A DNA stretch of 64,000 bases from Hydrotalea sandarakina (lineage in GTDB: Bacteria; Bacteroidota; Bacteroidia; Chitinophagales; Chitinophagaceae): positions 1 through 64,000 of the forward strand of contig NZ_QKZV01000007.1 of assembly GCF_003254115.1 (NCBI RefSeq), read 5' to 3'. The stretch's first letter is position 1, and each line of letters starts with the position of its first letter. The translations under genes and the position numbers were made by a program. Shown here piece by piece: positions 43,246 to 51,617 of this stretch. The notes beneath the pieces were generated by a model. The model was given only the letters and a program-made list of their open reading frames with translations. It was not told the DNA's origin and did no database searches.

Positions 43246-44102
43246 AATAATTTTGCTTTTAAACTTAAATCTACACTTTTTGCCTGGTGAATAAGGCCAC
43301 CAACACTAACATAATCTACACCAGTTTCGGCATAACTAACTATATTATTTAAATTAATGCCTCCACTCGCTTCTGTTTCAAATTGGTGTTGAATAATGTT
43401 TAATGCTTCCGAAATTTCTGCAGGCGTAAAATTGTCGAGTAATATTCTAAATACTTTTCCTTTAGCAACCTTGCAAATTGTTGTTACATCATTCAAAGTA
43501 CGGGCTTCAACTTCAATTTTTAAATCAAGCTTATTTTTTTGAACATATTCCCAAGCTAATGTTATGGCTTTTTCAATACCGCCGGCATAATCAATATGGT
43601 TATCTTTCAGCATAATCATGTCAAACAATCCAAATCGATGGTTGGTGCCACCTCCAATTCTAACGGCCTCTTTCTCTAATAAACGAAAATTAGGTGTGGT
43701 TTTTCTGGTATCTAATAATTGGGTGTGATAAGGTTCAATAAGTTCAACAAAACGATGTGTTAATGTAGCAATGCCACTCATGCGTTGCATACAGTTCAAT
43801 ACCAATCTTTCACATTTTAAAATAGTATGAATATGGGCATTTACTTCAAAAGCAATATCGCCGGGCAACATTGCCTCACCATCATTTTTATAAATTTTAA
43901 AAGAAACACTAGGCTCAACCAGTTTAAAAATGTGCTGCGCTATAGCAACACCTGCCAAAATTCCTTCATCTTTAATTTTTAAAACGGCTGTACCCATTGC
44001 CTGTTCGGGAATGCAAGCAAGGGTTGAGTAATCACCGCTGCCAATATCTTCATGTAACGCTTCGTTGATTAAATGATTAAGTTGTTCTTCAAAATGTATC
44101 AT
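43242..44102 (-). CDS. nadC: Nicotinate-nucleotide pyrophosphorylase (carboxylating)
   Basis: This 286-residue quinolinate phosphoribosyltransferase makes nicotinate mononucleotide from quinolinate and PRPP in de novo NAD synthesis. Motifs: ALHEDIGSGDYST at the N-terminus, CERLVLNCMQRMSGIAT, LDTRKTTPNFRLLEKEAVRIGGGTNHRFGL (substrate arginines and lysine), KDNHI, EVEARTL and VSVGGLIHQAKSVDLSLK. Length is normal. A terminator separates it from the upstream DUF4783 gene, so nadC has its own promoter. The SUI1-like and membrane-protein genes follow by overlapping start/stop codons. nadE of the same pathway is elsewhere in the window. Confidence 0.96.
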   Translation of the reverse strand: MIHFEEQLNHLINEALHEDIGSGDYSTLACIPEQAMGTAVLKIKDEGILAGVAIAQHIFKLVEPSVSFKIYKNDGEAMLPGDIAFEVNAHIHTILKCERLVLNCMQRMSGIATLTHRFVELIEPYHTQLLDTRKTTPNFRLLEKEAVRIGGGTNHRFGLFDMIMLKDNHIDYAGGIEKAITLAWEYVQKNKLDLKIEVEARTLNDVTTICKVAKGKVFRILLDNFTPAEISEALNIIQHQFETEASGGINLNNIVSYAETGVDYVSVGGLIHQAKSVDLSLKAKLL

Positions 44103-44125
44103 GCAGGCAAATTAAGTGGTTTCAT

Positions 44126-44155
44126 AAAAAAGCCCTCAAAAATTTTTTTGAGGGC
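44126..44155 (-). terminator. Terminator between the DUF4783 gene and nadC
   Basis: A 10-bp stem (44132-44141 with 44146-44155) with a four-base loop is followed on the minus strand by six T (complement of 44126-44131). It lies about 20 bp after the DUF4783 stop codon. Confidence 0.8.
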
Positions 44156-44177
44156 CTGTAATAATGTTGGTTATTCA

Positions 44178-44558
44178 CTAATTAATTCGAATGGAAATAA
44201 TTTGGTGTCGTCCCTCTTTATTGCGTAACAATAAGGTTACATTGTAAGAACGGCTTTTTCCATTTAATTTCCCTGCCATGTACATGGTGGTTCCGGCTTC
44301 ACGTTGAGAGGTTAAATCAAAACTGTGCACACCGGCATCGCTAAAAAATTGTTTTAAGGCAATGCCTGCCTGATTTTTACCAATGTTTTTTACTTCCTCT
44401 TTGCCGGGTAAGGTTAAATCTAAATAACTGTCAAAATAACCTGATACTGCTTCTGCATTCGCACTTTTTAGGGCATTAATAATTTCAGGAACATCACTTT
44501 GGTATGTAAATGACATGAATCCAATTCCAAGGCCAAGTATTAATAAAAGATGTTTCAT
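44178..44558 (-). CDS. DUF4783 domain protein
   Basis: This 126-residue exported protein has a signal peptide (about 1-17, LLLILGLGIGFMSFTY) followed by a DUF4783 domain: VPEIINALKSANAEAVSGYFDSYLDLTLPGKEEVKNIGKNQAGIALKQFF-type NTF2-like sequence and a C-terminal strand-rich part (YNVTLLLRNKEGRHQIISIRIN). The fold is expected to be a cone-shaped NTF2-like pocket, ligand unknown. In Bacteroidota this gene often sits next to nadC, as here, although the terminator between them argues against co-transcription. Confidence 0.85.
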   Translation of the reverse strand: MKHLLLILGLGIGFMSFTYQSDVPEIINALKSANAEAVSGYFDSYLDLTLPGKEEVKNIGKNQAGIALKQFFSDAGVHSFDLTSQREAGTTMYMAGKLNGKSRSYNVTLLLRNKEGRHQIISIRIN

Positions 44559-44657
44559 ACAATTAAATTTTAAATTAAAAATGCACTAAAAACATGCCAA
44601 ATAAAATGTTTAACGAAAGTTAAAGTTAGGGTTACATACCTGAAATAACAAATTAAC

Positions 44658-44665
44658 TACCTTTG
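44658..44665 (+). promoter_or_regulatory. -7 element of gpmI
   Basis: TACCTTTG fits TAnnTTTG exactly and ends 4 bp before the gpmI ATG. The transcript would start at or within a base or two of the start codon, so the mRNA may be leaderless. Confidence 0.5.
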
Positions 44666-44669
44666 ATGC

Positions 44670-46190
44670 ATGAGCAAGAAAGCAATATTAATTATCATGG
44701 ATGGATGGGGACTTGGTAAGAATAAACAGGTTGATGCCATTCAGCAGGCCAATGTGCCATTTGTATCCTCTCTTTTTAAAAAATATCCCAATACAACTTT
44801 AGTAACCTGTGGCGAGGCAGTAGGCTTGCCCGACGGCCAAATGGGTAACAGTGAAGTGGGGCATTTAAATTTAGGGGCCGGTAGAATTGTATATCAAGAA
44901 TTGCAACGGATTAATGTGGCCATACGCGATGGTTCGTTTGCAAAAAATGAAGTGTTATTAGCTGCAATTCAAAAAGCAAAAACTAACCAAAAACCTCTGC
45001 ATTTATTGGGCTTGGTAAGTGATGGAGGCGTACATAGTCACATCAATCACCTAAAAGCTATTTGCAATGTTTGTAAAGAAAATGCATTAAACGAAGTTTA
45101 TATTCATGCCTTTACAGACGGAAGAGACTGCGACCCTAAAAGTGGCTTGGGTTTTATAAAAGACTTAGAACAATTTTTAACTACTAGTGTAGGTAAAATT
45201 GCTTCAGTTAGTGGAAGATACTACGCAATGGATCGCGATAAGCGTTGGGAAAGAGTACAATTGGCTTATGATGTTATGGTGAATGGCAAAGGAAATACAG
45301 CTTCCTCTGCAGTGCAAGCAATTGAAAGTTCCTATGCAGCCGATGTTACCGATGAGTTTATTAAACCTACGGTAATTACTGAGAATAATGCACCTGTTGC
45401 CACCATTAAAGATGGTGACGTAGCTATTTGTTTCAATTTTAGAACAGACAGGTGTCGAGAAATAACCGATGTATTAACGCAAAACAATCATCCTGATTTT
45501 AACATGCATACTTTGCAAATTGATTATACTACCATGACGGAGTATGATAAAACATTCCGCAATGTGCATGTAATTTTTGAAAATGATAATTTAAATAACA
45601 CGTTAGGTGAGGTGTTGGCAGCGGCCGGCAAAAAACAAATTAGAATAGCTGAAACAGAAAAATATCCGCACGTTACTTTCTTCTTTAGTGGTGGAAGGGA
45701 AGTACCCTTTGAAGGTGAATCGCGGATTATGGTACCATCACCTAAAGTGGCCACATACGATTTAAAACCCGAAATGAGTGCAGTTGAAATAACTGATAAA
45801 CTTATTCCGGAAATTGAAAAAGGATATGCCGATTTTATTTGTTTAAATTTTGCTAATGCAGATATGGTTGGACATACCGGCGTATTTTCAGCAGTAATAA
45901 AAGCAGTTGAAACCGTTGATGCTTGTGTTAAACGAGTGGTAGAAGCTGCTTTGAAGCAAGATTATATTATATTTCTTACCGCTGATCATGGCAATGCAGA
46001 CAACATGATTAACGATGATGGAACACCCAATACTCAACATTCATTGAACCTGGTTCCTTTATTTGTTATCGACAATCATTGGCATGGTGTTGTGCATCCC
46101 GGTAAGTTGGGCGACATTGCACCTACTATTTTAAAAATGATGCAATTGCCTATTCCTAAAGAAATGACCGGGAATATTTTGATTGATTAG
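44670..46190 (+). CDS. gpmI: 2,3-bisphosphoglycerate-independent phosphoglycerate mutase
   Basis: This 506-residue metalloenzyme of the alkaline phosphatase superfamily interconverts 3- and 2-phosphoglycerate in glycolysis. The phosphorylated serine is Ser61 in GQMGNSEVGHLNLGAG. The metal ligands are in IIMDGWGLG near the start, NFANADMVGHTG and LTADHGNADNM near the end. The inserted transferase domain (about 75-305) includes VSDGGVHSHINH, FTDGRDCDPKSG and SGRYYAMDRDKRWERV. Length is standard. The gene is monocistronic, with a hairpin downstream. Confidence 0.97.
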   Translation: MSKKAILIIMDGWGLGKNKQVDAIQQANVPFVSSLFKKYPNTTLVTCGEAVGLPDGQMGNSEVGHLNLGAGRIVYQELQRINVAIRDGSFAKNEVLLAAIQKAKTNQKPLHLLGLVSDGGVHSHINHLKAICNVCKENALNEVYIHAFTDGRDCDPKSGLGFIKDLEQFLTTSVGKIASVSGRYYAMDRDKRWERVQLAYDVMVNGKGNTASSAVQAIESSYAADVTDEFIKPTVITENNAPVATIKDGDVAICFNFRTDRCREITDVLTQNNHPDFNMHTLQIDYTTMTEYDKTFRNVHVIFENDNLNNTLGEVLAAAGKKQIRIAETEKYPHVTFFFSGGREVPFEGESRIMVPSPKVATYDLKPEMSAVEITDKLIPEIEKGYADFICLNFANADMVGHTGVFSAVIKAVETVDACVKRVVEAALKQDYIIFLTADHGNADNMINDDGTPNTQHSLNLVPLFVIDNHWHGVVHPGKLGDIAPTILKMMQLPIPKEMTGNILID

Positions 46191-46218
46191 TTAAGAACAG
46201 TATTTTTATACAGGTATT

Positions 46219-46250
46219 ATAATGCTGCACCTAAAAATGTGCAGCATTAT
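46219..46250 (+). terminator. Hairpin downstream of gpmI
   Basis: A perfect 12-bp stem (46219-46230 with 46239-46250) with an 8-nt loop lies 29 bp after the gpmI stop. The following T-run is weak, so it may stabilise the 3' end as much as terminate. Confidence 0.55.
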
Positions 46251-46282
46251 TGTATTAAAACATCTAAAGCAACGATAAATAT

Positions 46283-46792
46283 ATGAGTGTAAAAAAAATC
46301 ATTCTTCGTTTTTTGCTTGTATTACTGGCTATTTTTATCATTATTCAATTTATTCGCCCTGCTAAAAATCAATCAACAACAACTTTACCTACCGACATTA
46401 AGTTGCATTACCCGGTTTCGGCTAATGTTGAAAGCATTCTTGCAAAAGCCTGTTATGATTGTCATTCCAACAACACTCGTTATCCTTGGTACAACAATAT
46501 ACAGCCTGTTGCATGGTTTTTAGATGATCATGTTCGTTCAGGGAAAAGACATTTGAATTTTAGTGATTTTACTTCCATGCGTGTAGCTAAACAATACAAG
46601 CGGATGGATGATTGTAAAGAACAAATTAAAGAAGGTGAAATGCCTTTAGAATCTTATACATTAATCCATCGTGATGCCATATTAACCGATGCAGAGAAGG
46701 ATACTTTGTATAATTGGTTTGATGCTGTTCGCGATTCAATTAAAGCGCGCTATCCGGCAGATAGCTTAGTAATGCCCAAGCGTAAAAAATAA
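46283..46792 (+). CDS. Haem-binding domain protein with CxxCH motif
   Basis: This 169-residue protein is anchored by an N-terminal membrane helix (about 6-24) with the rest outside the cytoplasm. One c-type haem site, CYDCH (C57, C60, H61), lies in the segment ILAKACYDCHSNNTRYPWYNNIQPVAWFL, the hallmark of the haem-binding domain family PF14376. A conserved second segment is HVRSGKRHLNFSDF. Covalent haem attachment would need a cytochrome c maturation system, not in the window. A role in electron transfer is inferred. It stands between gpmI and engB, with its own terminator. Confidence 0.88.
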   Translation: MSVKKIILRFLLVLLAIFIIIQFIRPAKNQSTTTLPTDIKLHYPVSANVESILAKACYDCHSNNTRYPWYNNIQPVAWFLDDHVRSGKRHLNFSDFTSMRVAKQYKRMDDCKEQIKEGEMPLESYTLIHRDAILTDAEKDTLYNWFDAVRDSIKARYPADSLVMPKRKK

Positions 46793-46814
46793 ATTTTAAG
46801 TCATTTACAACCGT

Positions 46815-46848
46815 AAGGTCAATGATTTTGTATCGTTGGCCTTTTTTT
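46815..46848 (+). terminator. Intrinsic terminator before engB
   Basis: A 12-bp stem with two G-U pairs (46815-46826 with 46832-46843), five-base loop, and a run of seven T (46842-46848). It ends the haem-binding gene transcript and lies between that gene and the engB ATG at 46864. Confidence 0.7.
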
Positions 46849-46863
46849 ATTGTATTTTGCAGT

Positions 46864-47505
46864 ATGGTTATACATACTGCTAAGTTTTTATTATCATCAC
46901 CTTCATTTGATAAATGCCCTGTCGCCAATAAGCCGGAATATGCATTTATTGGTAGAAGCAACGTAGGAAAATCATCGCTAATAAATATGCTTACAGGGCA
47001 AAAAAATTTAGCTAAAACTTCATCAACGCCGGGGAAAACACAACTCATCAATCATTTTTTAATAGAAAGCAGCAATGTTAAAAAGCAAAAACAACAATGG
47101 TATTTGGTTGATTTGCCCGGATATGGTTACGCTAAACGTTCACAAACCGACAGAAGAAGATGGGAGCAAATGATTGAAAATTATTTGCGTAAACGCCCTA
47201 ACCTGGTGCAAGTAATGGTTTTAATTGATAGCCGCCATACCCCTCAAAAAAATGATTTAGCATTTGTAAACGATTTAGATAAATGGGAAGTACCATTTAG
47301 TTTAGTGTTTACAAAAGCAGATAAAGAAAAACCAGCTGTTGTTCAAAAAAATGTACAGTTATTTCTAGATGCATTAAAAGCTACCTGGCAATTTTTACCT
47401 CAAGTGTTTATTACGAGTGCAGAAAAAAAAACAGGCAGGGAAGAGCTGTTAGAATTTTTTGAACAAAATAATTTAAGAGTAGCAGAGAATGATATGATTG
47501 GTTGA
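46864..47505 (+). CDS. engB: Ribosome biogenesis GTPase YihA/YsxC
   Basis: This 213-residue GTPase is needed for late assembly of the large ribosomal subunit. G motifs are in order: G1 GRSNVGKSS, G2 threonine in SSTPGKTQ, G3 DLPGYGYAK, G4 TKAD and G5 SAEKKTG. The start at 46864 (MVIHTAKFLLSSPSFDKCP) matches the family N-terminus. The longer in-frame start at 46822 lies inside a terminator stem and is rejected. Length is typical. A hairpin at 47541-47559 follows the stop codon. Confidence 0.95.
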   Translation: MVIHTAKFLLSSPSFDKCPVANKPEYAFIGRSNVGKSSLINMLTGQKNLAKTSSTPGKTQLINHFLIESSNVKKQKQQWYLVDLPGYGYAKRSQTDRRRWEQMIENYLRKRPNLVQVMVLIDSRHTPQKNDLAFVNDLDKWEVPFSLVFTKADKEKPAVVQKNVQLFLDALKATWQFLPQVFITSAEKKTGREELLEFFEQNNLRVAENDMIG

Positions 47506-47540
47506 GCCAAATGAATTGAAATAGGGGCAAAAAAGTCAGT

Positions 47541-47559
47541 GCAGCTTTGTTTAAGCTGC
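47541..47559. terminator. Possible shared terminator between engB and the YkuK-like gene
   Basis: A perfect 7-bp stem (47541-47547 with 47553-47559) with a five-base loop. On the minus strand a run of six T starts five bases later. On the plus strand the T-run is short. Confidence 0.45.
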
Positions 47560-47588
47560 CGAAAGGGTTTTAATAGGATTCCTTTTAT

Positions 47589-48062
47589 TTAATTCACTAC
47601 TTTATCTGCGCAGCAACTGCTGGCAAATGCTTCAGGTTTGGCTTTAAAGGCAAAGCCCATACCTAAAATGTAGCCCATTGCTTCTTTTAAAGCATCGTTA
47701 CTTTTAAAGCCGGGATTGGTGTTAATATCAGCATGTACTTCCATTTCAACATCCCAAGCAATAAATAAATCGCATAATTCATAGGCTACTTCTATGCTTT
47801 TTGCAACCTCTAGTAGCATACGTTCTTTAATGTGAAATTTTTGCTTGGTCTTTTCATTGTGAATGTACATGAAGCCGCCATTGTGTTCGCGTAAAAAAAC
47901 AATTACTGTAGCAAATTCAGTGTCGGCTCCTTTTACCTGGCTATCCGTACCAATGCAAACTTTTAATTTAGTTCCATGGGCTCTTTCTTTTTTTATGGCT
48001 TCTTCAACTGCTTTTTTAATGGGCAATTGAATGTTCTCGCCATTAAATTTTCTCCAGTGCAT
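47589..48062 (-). CDS. YkuK-like ribonuclease H-like protein (DUF458)
   Basis: This 157-residue cytoplasmic protein of the DUF458/YkuK family is predicted to have an RNase H fold. Visible landmarks are the first-strand acidic segment KVCIGTDSQVKG, the second-strand region ATVIVFLREHNGGFMYI, the aspartates in LFIAWDVEMEVHADINTNPGFKSND and the terminal GMGFAFKAKPEAFASSCCADKV. The spaced aspartates would match a metal-binding RNase H-like active site, but no nuclease activity is established for the family. The gene is monocistronic, 110 bp from the next minus-strand gene. Confidence 0.88.
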   Translation of the reverse strand: MHWRKFNGENIQLPIKKAVEEAIKKERAHGTKLKVCIGTDSQVKGADTEFATVIVFLREHNGGFMYIHNEKTKQKFHIKERMLLEVAKSIEVAYELCDLFIAWDVEMEVHADINTNPGFKSNDALKEAMGYILGMGFAFKAKPEAFASSCCADKVVN

Positions 48063-48172
48063 AAAAAATAGGTTTTTTGAAATTACGGTTTTTTATATTC
48101 AAAAACCATTAATTTATTATTAACTACCTATTTTTTGCTTTCAAATAATGAATTTAAACCGCTTTGCTTTGT

Positions 48173-49897
48173 TTAAAAATTGGGTTTCTCCTCTTTGGTA
48201 AAAAGCTTTTCTTTCATTTTGGCATCATGCCTGTAAATGTCTTTTCTAAAATTTAATTGACCATTGGCATCAACCCATGCCGTAAAATAAACAATGTAAA
48301 CATTGATTGGTGTATTGAGCGTTACCCATTTTTCTTTTGGCAAATGCATTAAACTATCTAATACTTTACTGGTGTAAACAGTTGCAGTGTCTGCACTTAA
48401 TAAATACTGAGCAAATTTTTTGGGGTTACTAATGCGAATACATCCATGGCTGAAAGTACGGGTGGTAGCATCAAAAAGTTCATGATTTGGGGTGTCATGT
48501 AAATAAATATCAAAATTATTAGGGAATAAAAATTTTACTAAGCCTAATGAATTTTTGGGTCCGGGTCGTTGGCGAACAACAGGCAATCCGTTGCTTGTGC
48601 CGGTAATTTCCATGTTGTTTTTTGCTAAATAATTCGGATCTTTTTTCATGCCGGGTAAAATTTCTTTCTGCACAATACTCGGTGGTACATTCCAATAAGG
48701 GCTAAAAACAATATACTTTAGTTTTCCATTGAAAATGACGGTATTGTTGGTGGTTTTGCCTACAATAACATTCATGTTAAACAATTCTTTTCCGTTTGCA
48801 AACACATGAAGCTTATATTCGGGAATATTCACTAAAACATAATTGCTATCTGTTTCTGCGGGCATCCATCTAATGCGTTCCAGGTTAATAAGTATTTGTT
48901 TAATGCGTTCTGCTATGGGAACATTAAGTTGTTCTATAAGGTTTTTACCAATAACACCATCTTCCAATAACCCCATTCTTTTTTGAAAATGTTTTACGCC
49001 AACATATAATGAGCTGTCGAACGTTTCAGTTGAATCGTTGGTTGGCAGATCGCCCAACAAATAAAGACGATTTTTTATGTCTGCAATAATGGGTGATGCT
49101 GATTTTAATTTCAGTAATTGCTTTGGGTAAGGAATAGTATCTGTGGGGTATGTTTTTTGTAACCTCATATACTTTTCCAAATAATCTTCCAGTAAATTAT
49201 ATTGCGAATTCAATGGAATATAGGGGCCACCATTTTTGTATTTAATGGTTGAATCTAGCAATGCCGTTAAGTTTACTTTCTTTCTTGGAATGAACCATCC
49301 TAAAGAAGCTGCGTCAATATCACTTCCGGAATAATTTTGTGCTGCATAAGTAAAAAATTCTCCCGTTAATAATAACTCTGTTTGTAATATGGTTTGCTTA
49401 GAAACATGATTTTTATTTTGTATAATTTTTTGATAATTTTCATTTAGTTGTTGGTTAAATAAACTACTGTCTTGTAAATGTGCAATACTATTATTCAGCA
49501 GGTTCATTAAGTTGGCAGCCTGTTCAGTAATACCTGTGCTGTCAAACCAGGCATATTCATAATTGCGTTGCTTGTAAAAATCGCTGTACTGTGAGGCAAA
49601 TTTTTTAAAATTGGGTTGGTTATTTAAAAAGCTTTGAAGTTGTGCACTATCAAAAAACAAATTATTAAATGAAGTAAATGAAGTAATAGTTGTGTCGCGA
49701 AATATTTCTTTTATTTTAGCATTATTGCATGAGGTGACAAAGTTTATTAAACAAATAAATAATGCAATAGTTATGGCACGAAAGGAATACCATTTTAAGG
49801 ATAATGTTGAGTAAATAATCTTATTCAAAGTGTATTGTAATTTTAAAAGAGGAATAAGAATTTTGTTTCTGTAAAGTTGGTATATATGCCTAATCAT
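48173..49897 (-). CDS. L,D-transpeptidase, YcbB/LdtD-like, putative lipoprotein
   Basis: This 574-residue periplasmic cell-wall enzyme forms 3-3 cross-links in peptidoglycan or attaches proteins to it. A long basic N-terminal region leads into a hydrophobic segment ending INFVTSC, a lipobox-like sequence around residue 57. The middle holds the scaffold region and a peptidoglycan-binding helix motif (SLYVGVKHFQKRMGLLEDGVIG). The YkuD catalytic domain (about 350-520) ends in the active-site signature TFSHGCIRISNP with the nucleophilic cysteine. It is 7 bp downstream of rsmE on the same strand, so both probably share a transcript. Confidence 0.92.
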   Translation of the reverse strand: MIRHIYQLYRNKILIPLLKLQYTLNKIIYSTLSLKWYSFRAITIALFICLINFVTSCNNAKIKEIFRDTTITSFTSFNNLFFDSAQLQSFLNNQPNFKKFASQYSDFYKQRNYEYAWFDSTGITEQAANLMNLLNNSIAHLQDSSLFNQQLNENYQKIIQNKNHVSKQTILQTELLLTGEFFTYAAQNYSGSDIDAASLGWFIPRKKVNLTALLDSTIKYKNGGPYIPLNSQYNLLEDYLEKYMRLQKTYPTDTIPYPKQLLKLKSASPIIADIKNRLYLLGDLPTNDSTETFDSSLYVGVKHFQKRMGLLEDGVIGKNLIEQLNVPIAERIKQILINLERIRWMPAETDSNYVLVNIPEYKLHVFANGKELFNMNVIVGKTTNNTVIFNGKLKYIVFSPYWNVPPSIVQKEILPGMKKDPNYLAKNNMEITGTSNGLPVVRQRPGPKNSLGLVKFLFPNNFDIYLHDTPNHELFDATTRTFSHGCIRISNPKKFAQYLLSADTATVYTSKVLDSLMHLPKEKWVTLNTPINVYIVYFTAWVDANGQLNFRKDIYRHDAKMKEKLFTKEEKPNF

Positions 49898-49904
49898 ATT
49901 GCTA

Positions 49905-50603
49905 TTAATTCAAAATGGATAATGTTGCTGCAACAATTCCTGCTGTTTCTGTTCTTAAGCGTGTATTGCCTAAACTAACGGGAACGAATTGATGTTGAAT
50001 GGCAAGGTTAATTTCTTCTGCAGTAAAATCGCCTTCCGGTCCAATTAAAATCAATATTTCTTTTTCGTTACTGAAAGTTTGAATGGTTTTTTTTTCGCCT
50101 TCTAAACAGTGTGCTATGAGTTTACAAGTTTTTGGGTATTCAACAATATTTTTAAAAGCCGTAGGATTATGTAAAATGGGCAACCAACATTGTTTGCTTT
50201 GCAACATAGCCGCTATAACTATTTGTTCCATTCTTTCATTTCTAAAATGTTGTTTTTCTGTTCGGGTGGTTAGAAGTGGAATTATTTCGTACACGCCCAA
50301 TTCTGTAACTTTTTCCAAAAACCATTCAAAACGGTTGGTGTTTTTTAATAATGATAAACCAATGCTTACTTTTTTGGTACGTGGCGAATGTTGTTCTACA
50401 TTGGTTATCATTGCGTAGGTATTTTTTTTATTGGTATCGGTTATTATTGCGGTAGCTGAAAGGCCTTGTCCGTTTGTAAGTAAAATTTTTTCACCGGCCT
50501 TCATTCGCAGTACCTGTGCGCAATGCTTATGGGTGGTACTGCTTAAACAAAATGCTTGGTTAACTTGTGGTATTGTTTGTTCAAAAAAATAGGGTAAATC
50601 CAT
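49905..50603 (-). CDS. rsmE: 16S rRNA (uracil-1498-N3)-methyltransferase
   Basis: This 232-residue SPOUT-class methyltransferase methylates U1498 of 16S rRNA. The N-terminal PUA-like domain (MDLPYFF, THKHCAQVLRMKAGEKILLTNGQG) precedes the trefoil-knot catalytic domain, with KVTELGVYEIIPLLTTRTE, LIGPEGDFTAEEI and SLGNTRLRTETAGIVA for S-adenosylmethionine binding. The start at 50603 (MDLPYFF) matches relatives; a longer reading from 50678 adds a hydrophobic, non-conserved leader and is rejected. It precedes the L,D-transpeptidase gene by 7 bp. Confidence 0.94.
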   Translation of the reverse strand: MDLPYFFEQTIPQVNQAFCLSSTTHKHCAQVLRMKAGEKILLTNGQGLSATAIITDTNKKNTYAMITNVEQHSPRTKKVSIGLSLLKNTNRFEWFLEKVTELGVYEIIPLLTTRTEKQHFRNERMEQIVIAAMLQSKQCWLPILHNPTAFKNIVEYPKTCKLIAHCLEGEKKTIQTFSNEKEILILIGPEGDFTAEEINLAIQHQFVPVSLGNTRLRTETAGIVAATLSILN

Positions 50604-50861
50604 AATTACAAGGGTCGTAAAAATTAAATTTCGATAAAAATAAAAGTTATTTGCCATGCCAACAATAATATGAAACAATGATTTTTTTTATGTTCTTACT
50701 ATGAAAAAGCTTATGCTTATTCATTTTTACTCATCTCAAGTTTTTCCCTAATTCACCGATTATTTAAAATATTTAGAAAAACAGGCAACTGTTAACATTT
50801 TTTTACGCCTAACTTAGCAGCCTTTAGTGTTTTTTTGCACTCTATAATTAAACAAATATTT

Positions 50862-51527
50862 ATGAGGAAGTTACTGATCGTTATCTTTTGCCTATGTACA
50901 ACCGCATCTTTTGCACAATTAAAGTTAGGATTGCAAGCAGGTTATAATAGCAGTGGATTTATTGATAAAGGAAGTGATGTACAATATTTTGATCTTTCCC
51001 GCATTGCTACTTTTCAAGCCGGCATTGTTGCAGAACAAAGTTTGAATAAACATTTTTCTGTTAGTTCTGGATTAATTTATTTCCAAAAAGGTGGACAAAA
51101 AGATAAAACTATTTTTGCTGTAACGGGTGCCAGCACTGTTTCTAAATTGAATTATATACAAATTCCTTTAAACATAGAATATAAAATTCCATTCCATAAA
51201 AACTGGAAAGCAATTATAGGTACAGGCTTATATGGTGCTGCCGGTTTATCGGGCACTGAAAAGGGTTCAGATGAGGAAATTTCTGGTAATATAACTCCCC
51301 TAGATAATAAAGTAAAGTTTTCAAATAATCCTTATTACACAGCAGGTATTACTTATGTTAAACCTCTTGATTTTGGCTATAATGTTTTAGTTGGTATAGC
51401 CTACAATAACTTTGAATTAAAAGCTACTTTAAGTAATGGCTTTGCGAACATTTATCCTACCGGCAGCACACGTTTTGCTAATAGTGTTTTTGGTTTTACA
51501 TTGGCTTATCTTGCTCCTTGGAAATAG
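50862..51527 (+). CDS. Outer-membrane beta-barrel protein (PorT/OmpX-like family)
   Basis: The product is 221 residues. A signal peptide (about 1-18, MRKLLIVIFCLCTTASFAQ region) is followed by eight or so amphipathic strands with alternating aromatic residues. Typical segments are KLGLQAGYNSSGF, FQAGIVAEQSL, FSVSSGLIYFQKGG, YIQIPLNIEYKI, WKAIIGTGLYGAAGLSG and a terminal FGFTLAYLAPWK strand. This is the small porin-family/PorT-like type that is abundant in Bacteroidota. A specific function cannot be inferred. The ATG at 50862 was chosen for its signal peptide. A strong terminator follows. Confidence 0.85.
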   Translation: MRKLLIVIFCLCTTASFAQLKLGLQAGYNSSGFIDKGSDVQYFDLSRIATFQAGIVAEQSLNKHFSVSSGLIYFQKGGQKDKTIFAVTGASTVSKLNYIQIPLNIEYKIPFHKNWKAIIGTGLYGAAGLSGTEKGSDEEISGNITPLDNKVKFSNNPYYTAGITYVKPLDFGYNVLVGIAYNNFELKATLSNGFANIYPTGSTRFANSVFGFTLAYLAPWK

Positions 51528-51550
51528 TTAATAGCATTTGTTATTCATAC

Positions 51551-51589
51551 AAAAAAAGAGGCATTCTATTTAAGTATGCCTCTTTTTTT
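51551..51589. terminator. Bidirectional terminator between the barrel gene and dnaB
   Basis: A 14-bp stem (51551-51564 with 51576-51589) whose outer seven pairs are A-T, with an 11-nt loop. It serves as A-run/hairpin/T-run on both strands and ends both convergent genes. Confidence 0.9.
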
Positions 51590-51617
51590 GTTCTTTATTT
51601 GTAAATAGAAATGAGTT

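Noticed and set aside
46822-46864. Longer N-terminus for engB
   Set aside because: The extra codons lie in a terminator stem and its T-run and are absent from the family.
50701-50751. 16-codon ATG frame upstream of the barrel gene
   Set aside because: Too short to support, no ribosome-binding site, no sign of conservation that can be judged here.
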